The translations under genes and the position numbers were made by a program. A stretch of 64,000 bases of DNA from Clostridia bacterium. Its GTDB lineage: Bacteria; Bacillota; Clostridia; Oscillospirales; CAG-272. Numbering within the stretch: the stretch's first letter is position 1; every line of letters starts with the position of its first letter. The notes beneath the pieces were generated by a model. It saw only the letters and a program-made list of their open reading frames with translations, was not told the origin of the DNA and did not search any database. Shown here piece after piece: positions 61,606 to 64,000 of the stretch. Location of the stretch: positions 62,001 through 126,000 of the forward strand of contig JAFQDF010000013.1 of assembly GCA_017416185.1 (NCBI GenBank). Direction: 5' to 3'.

Positions 61606-63510
61606 TTATTCTTCAAAGGGTTTAAATTTGCGTCCGCTCCAGGACATATCCAGGTGCGAAGAAAATTCAAGTGTATTAAGTCTGATTCCGTGTACGATAA
61701 CAGACAGAATATTCAGTACCATATTGAGTCCGTGACCGAACACCAGAAGAATGATAGCAAGTATCATAAACATAAAGTTGCCCAAGAGCGGTCCCGCAAG
61801 CTCGTTTACGGTCGCGGAAATTGCCGCACCTGCAAGGCCAACCGCCCAGAGTCGTATATAAGAAACGATATCCGAGAACAGGTTCACTACGCCCAGCAGC
61901 ACCGATACTATGTTGGTGAGGCTTGAAAGTATAGCCTTAACGATACTTCCCTCGTAATTTGAAAATACGAAGCTTGTAACAAAGCCGACGGCTATAAGGA
62001 TTATTGCCACCGTGCCCACGGGCACACCGCCGAGCACCAGACCGAAGCTGAATACTTCTGCGTTCACAACAAGACTGAGTACCAAATAATAAATACCCAA
62101 AAGCTGTAATACCGAGCCTATATCACCAAGCATTTTAAGTGATCTTCTGTTCCGCACTGCCCCCATAACGTGTGCTACGTTTAGCTGTATAAGAGCCAGA
62201 GTGAAGCAGAATATCTGCAGATTCTGCGCGGTGGTAAGACCTACACCCTCGGGTGTCCAAGGCAGCTGCCAGAGCTTATCTCCGTATACGTTTGATATCA
62301 CGGGTACCGACAGGGACTTGAGCCATTCGGGAAGCACCTCGGGAGAAAGACCGAACCAGGTACAGGTGAGAGTTCCCCAGAGTATTGTTGACAATCCGAA
62401 GAGACCCACCAGCAAAAATGCCGCATTGACCTGCTTTTTGCTTATAACGGCCTTCAGTATCGGTACGGCGGCAACCGCACAGATAAATAGTCCGTATCCT
62501 CCGTCACCGAAGATTATTCCGAAGAATATGAGTATAAATGCCAGAAACCAGCCTGAAATATCATACTCAAAATAACCCGGTACCGTTCCTAAGAAATCCG
62601 TCAGCGGATATATAAGGCTTACAAACTTATTGTTTTTAAGCTTGGTGGGAACGTTATCCTCCTCGGTGGGATCCTCAACAATAAGTCCCCAGGAGTTTTC
62701 CCTTGCAGCCTGCTTCAGGGCATCGACCTCGGAGGCTTCTGCATAGCCCTTGAAATAAGCAACCGATACACCCTCAGAGGACAGCTCCTCGTTCTCCATA
62801 CCCGTAGCGTAGGTCTCAAACTCGATCTCCTTTTCAAGAGTCCTTACAGCACCCTGTATGCCTTCGATATAGCAACCGTAGGATGAAATTTTCTCATCCG
62901 TCGCCGCGATACGTCCCTGCAATTCAGAGATCCTTTTCTTCATTTCCGAAGTAGACAATTCAGGCAATTCTACCCTGTAGCCGGAAAGGGATGCTATAAA
63001 ATCCTCTCCCTTATCCCTATCGTATCCGATGAGTATAAACTTCACCGAGCTTCTTTCCGAAGCTACCTTTACCGTCTTCACATAGTCGGGCAGCGACTTA
63101 TACTCGCCCTTTGGCATTTCGTATAAGGAAAGCTCCACACCCTTTGATACAAGAGCCTTTATACCCTCCGGGTCTATCTCGCCCCAGGAGCTTAGTCTTT
63201 CAAGCTCTGTCTCAAGGGATACCATCTCGGTACGGCAAGCCTTAGCCTCATCGTCGAGAGAAGCGATCTGTGATGCAATTTCAAGAGCCTCGGAAAGTTC
63301 TATCTCTTTTTGCTCTGTTTGCTTGATCTTTCCTACGGTATATACCGCATTTTCAAGCAAGGTTATCTGTTCACCCAGCTCGTTCAGTCTGGGGCCTGAG
63401 CCCTCGGATATTTCTATTTGAACCAGACCCAGTTTACGGAGCTTTTTAAGTGTTTGGGATTTTTTATCTCCCATAGTTATGAGGGAGATCTTTTTCATTG
63501 GCAGGATCAT
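61606..63510 (-). CDS. atpI: V-type ATP synthase subunit I
   Basis: 634 residues, the a-subunit equivalent. Residues of about 1-330 are the cytoplasmic stator part with coiled coils. The C-terminal half has about seven or eight membrane helices, from FLAFILIFFGIIFGDGGYGL to the last helix FMFMILAIILLVFGHGLNMV. The proton- or sodium-path Arg is probably in SYIRLWAVGLAGA. It couples to subunit D by an ATGA overlap. An ATG at codon 5 is a possible alternative start. Confidence 0.93.
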   Translation of the reverse strand: MILPMKKISLITMGDKKSQTLKKLRKLGLVQIEISEGSGPRLNELGEQITLLENAVYTVGKIKQTEQKEIELSEALEIASQIASLDDEAKACRTEMVSLETELERLSSWGEIDPEGIKALVSKGVELSLYEMPKGEYKSLPDYVKTVKVASERSSVKFILIGYDRDKGEDFIASLSGYRVELPELSTSEMKKRISELQGRIAATDEKISSYGCYIEGIQGAVRTLEKEIEFETYATGMENEELSSEGVSVAYFKGYAEASEVDALKQAARENSWGLIVEDPTEEDNVPTKLKNNKFVSLIYPLTDFLGTVPGYFEYDISGWFLAFILIFFGIIFGDGGYGLFICAVAAVPILKAVISKKQVNAAFLLVGLFGLSTILWGTLTCTWFGLSPEVLPEWLKSLSVPVISNVYGDKLWQLPWTPEGVGLTTAQNLQIFCFTLALIQLNVAHVMGAVRNRRSLKMLGDIGSVLQLLGIYYLVLSLVVNAEVFSFGLVLGGVPVGTVAIILIAVGFVTSFVFSNYEGSIVKAILSSLTNIVSVLLGVVNLFSDIVSYIRLWAVGLAGAAISATVNELAGPLLGNFMFMILAIILLVFGHGLNMVLNILSVIVHGIRLNTLEFSSHLDMSWSGRKFKPFEE

Positions 63511-64000
63511 AACGAATACACCTGCCCTTCATTGCCCTCGCTGTCACGTTGGGCTATCTTGCGCTTGGATATTTTAGAGCGCACGACGGCACTGACCTGC
63601 TGGTCTGCCATATATATTGATATTTTTTTGATATTTGCCTGAGTTTCGGGTATCTTGACCTTCTCAAAGAGATTGACTCTCTGTGAGGTGGCAAGCAGCT
63701 CCTTTTCAAGAAGTCTGACCTGCTCATCCAACACCTGCGCTTCAAGGTCAAGGGATATAGCCTTCTCCAGACGACCCGCGGCAATATCCACCCAAAGGGG
63801 AGTCGTATACAGATCGTAGTCGCCTCTGGTGAAATCCGCACCCTCGAAGGTAGGAATATCAACGCCCGCAATATTCCCCTTTCCTCTGCGGATATTGCTG
63901 ACGCTTACTGCACCTTCGGGAAAGGCTTCCTTCTCGCTGAAAACGGCGATCCAATCCCTGAAGCCCTGCTCAAGCTCTTCTCTTTGTTTTCTCACAGCTC
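63507..64000 (-). CDS. atpD: V-type ATP synthase subunit D, 5' end outside window
   Basis: The frame stays open to the window edge, so about the last 165 residues are present. It is helical, ending with VNLFEKVKIPETQANIKKIS and YMADQQVSAVVRSKISKRKIA, the family's C-terminal coiled coil of the central rotor stalk. The gene order D-I-K on one strand agrees with an A-B-D-I-K operon as in spirochaetes and Chlamydia, and differs from the I-K-E-C-F-A-B-D order of Enterococcus. Confidence 0.88.
   Translation of the reverse strand, partial: AVRKQREELEQGFRDWIAVFSEKEAFPEGAVSVSNIRRGKGNIAGVDIPTFEGADFTRGDYDLYTTPLWVDIAAGRLEKAISLDLEAQVLDEQVRLLEKELLATSQRVNLFEKVKIPETQANIKKISIYMADQQVSAVVRSKISKRKIAQRDSEGNEGQVYSL

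Overview
The window reads as a chromosomal segment of an anaerobic, Gram-positive member of the Clostridia, probably an uncultured gut or rumen lineage. This is inferred from gene content: a reverse rubrerythrin, an IreB-type regulator, an archaeal/eukaryote-type ProRS, a V-type ATPase, SLH and InlB-repeat surface proteins, a CpsB/Wzz/BY-kinase capsule module, near-consensus sigma-A promoters and strong GGAGG ribosome-binding sites. I cannot name a genus.

Layout. 1-9.3 kb: a 5'-cut YfhO-like membrane protein, proS, a BspA-type leucine-rich-repeat lipoprotein, a 48-residue Cys-rich membrane protein on the minus strand, and a BlaI/BlaR-like pair with three operator palindromes. 9.4-20.9 kb: a tightly packed ten-gene minus-strand operon (NusG_II protein, Gx transporter, apbE, miaB, mutS, mutL, tgt, SGNH hydrolase, CapA-like lipoprotein, DtxR/MntR-like regulator). 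20.9-22.9 kb: a SulP anion transporter and tRNA-Leu(GAG). 22.9-27.0 kb: a small phage-derived cassette (tail protein with SGNH domain, two holin-like proteins, amidase) with no other phage genes beside it. 27.1-31.7 kb: a metallophosphoesterase and two paralogous SLH-SGNH surface proteins. 31.7-35.1 kb: NAD salvage (nadE and a nicotinamidase-like gene), rubrerythrin with a BFD-type ferredoxin, and an acyltransferase. 35.1-41.0 kb: a six-gene capsule operon encoding UDP-L-FucNAc synthesis (CapE, CapF, CapG-like) followed by the CpsB/Wzz/BY-kinase control module. 41.1-44.6 kb: deacetylase, phosphosugar mutase and SGNH lipoprotein. 44.8-47.7 kb: an AT-rich locus with a divergent XRE regulator, a Cys-rich small protein, a membrane coiled-coil protein, a DUF5685 protein and a Cys-rich partner. 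47.7-56.8 kb: two very large InlB-repeat secreted proteins, one fused to CHAP, SH3 and lysozyme domains. 57.0-59.5 kb: ireB, ribF and a degenerate D-Ala-D-Ala carboxypeptidase homologue. 59.7-64.0 kb: pduL, a TepA-like ClpP-fold protease, and the end of a V-ATPase operon in the order D-I-K.

Theme. Much of the window concerns the cell envelope: five SGNH hydrolase domains, a polysaccharide deacetylase, capsule synthesis control, peptidoglycan hydrolases and repeat-rich surface proteins. The loci I find most likely to hide something undescribed are the DUF5685/Cys-rich locus with its overlapping divergent promoters (45.0-47.7 kb), the stand-alone phage tail-lysis cassette (23.0-27.0 kb), and the paired Tyr/Gly repeat tails on the two capsule-control proteins.
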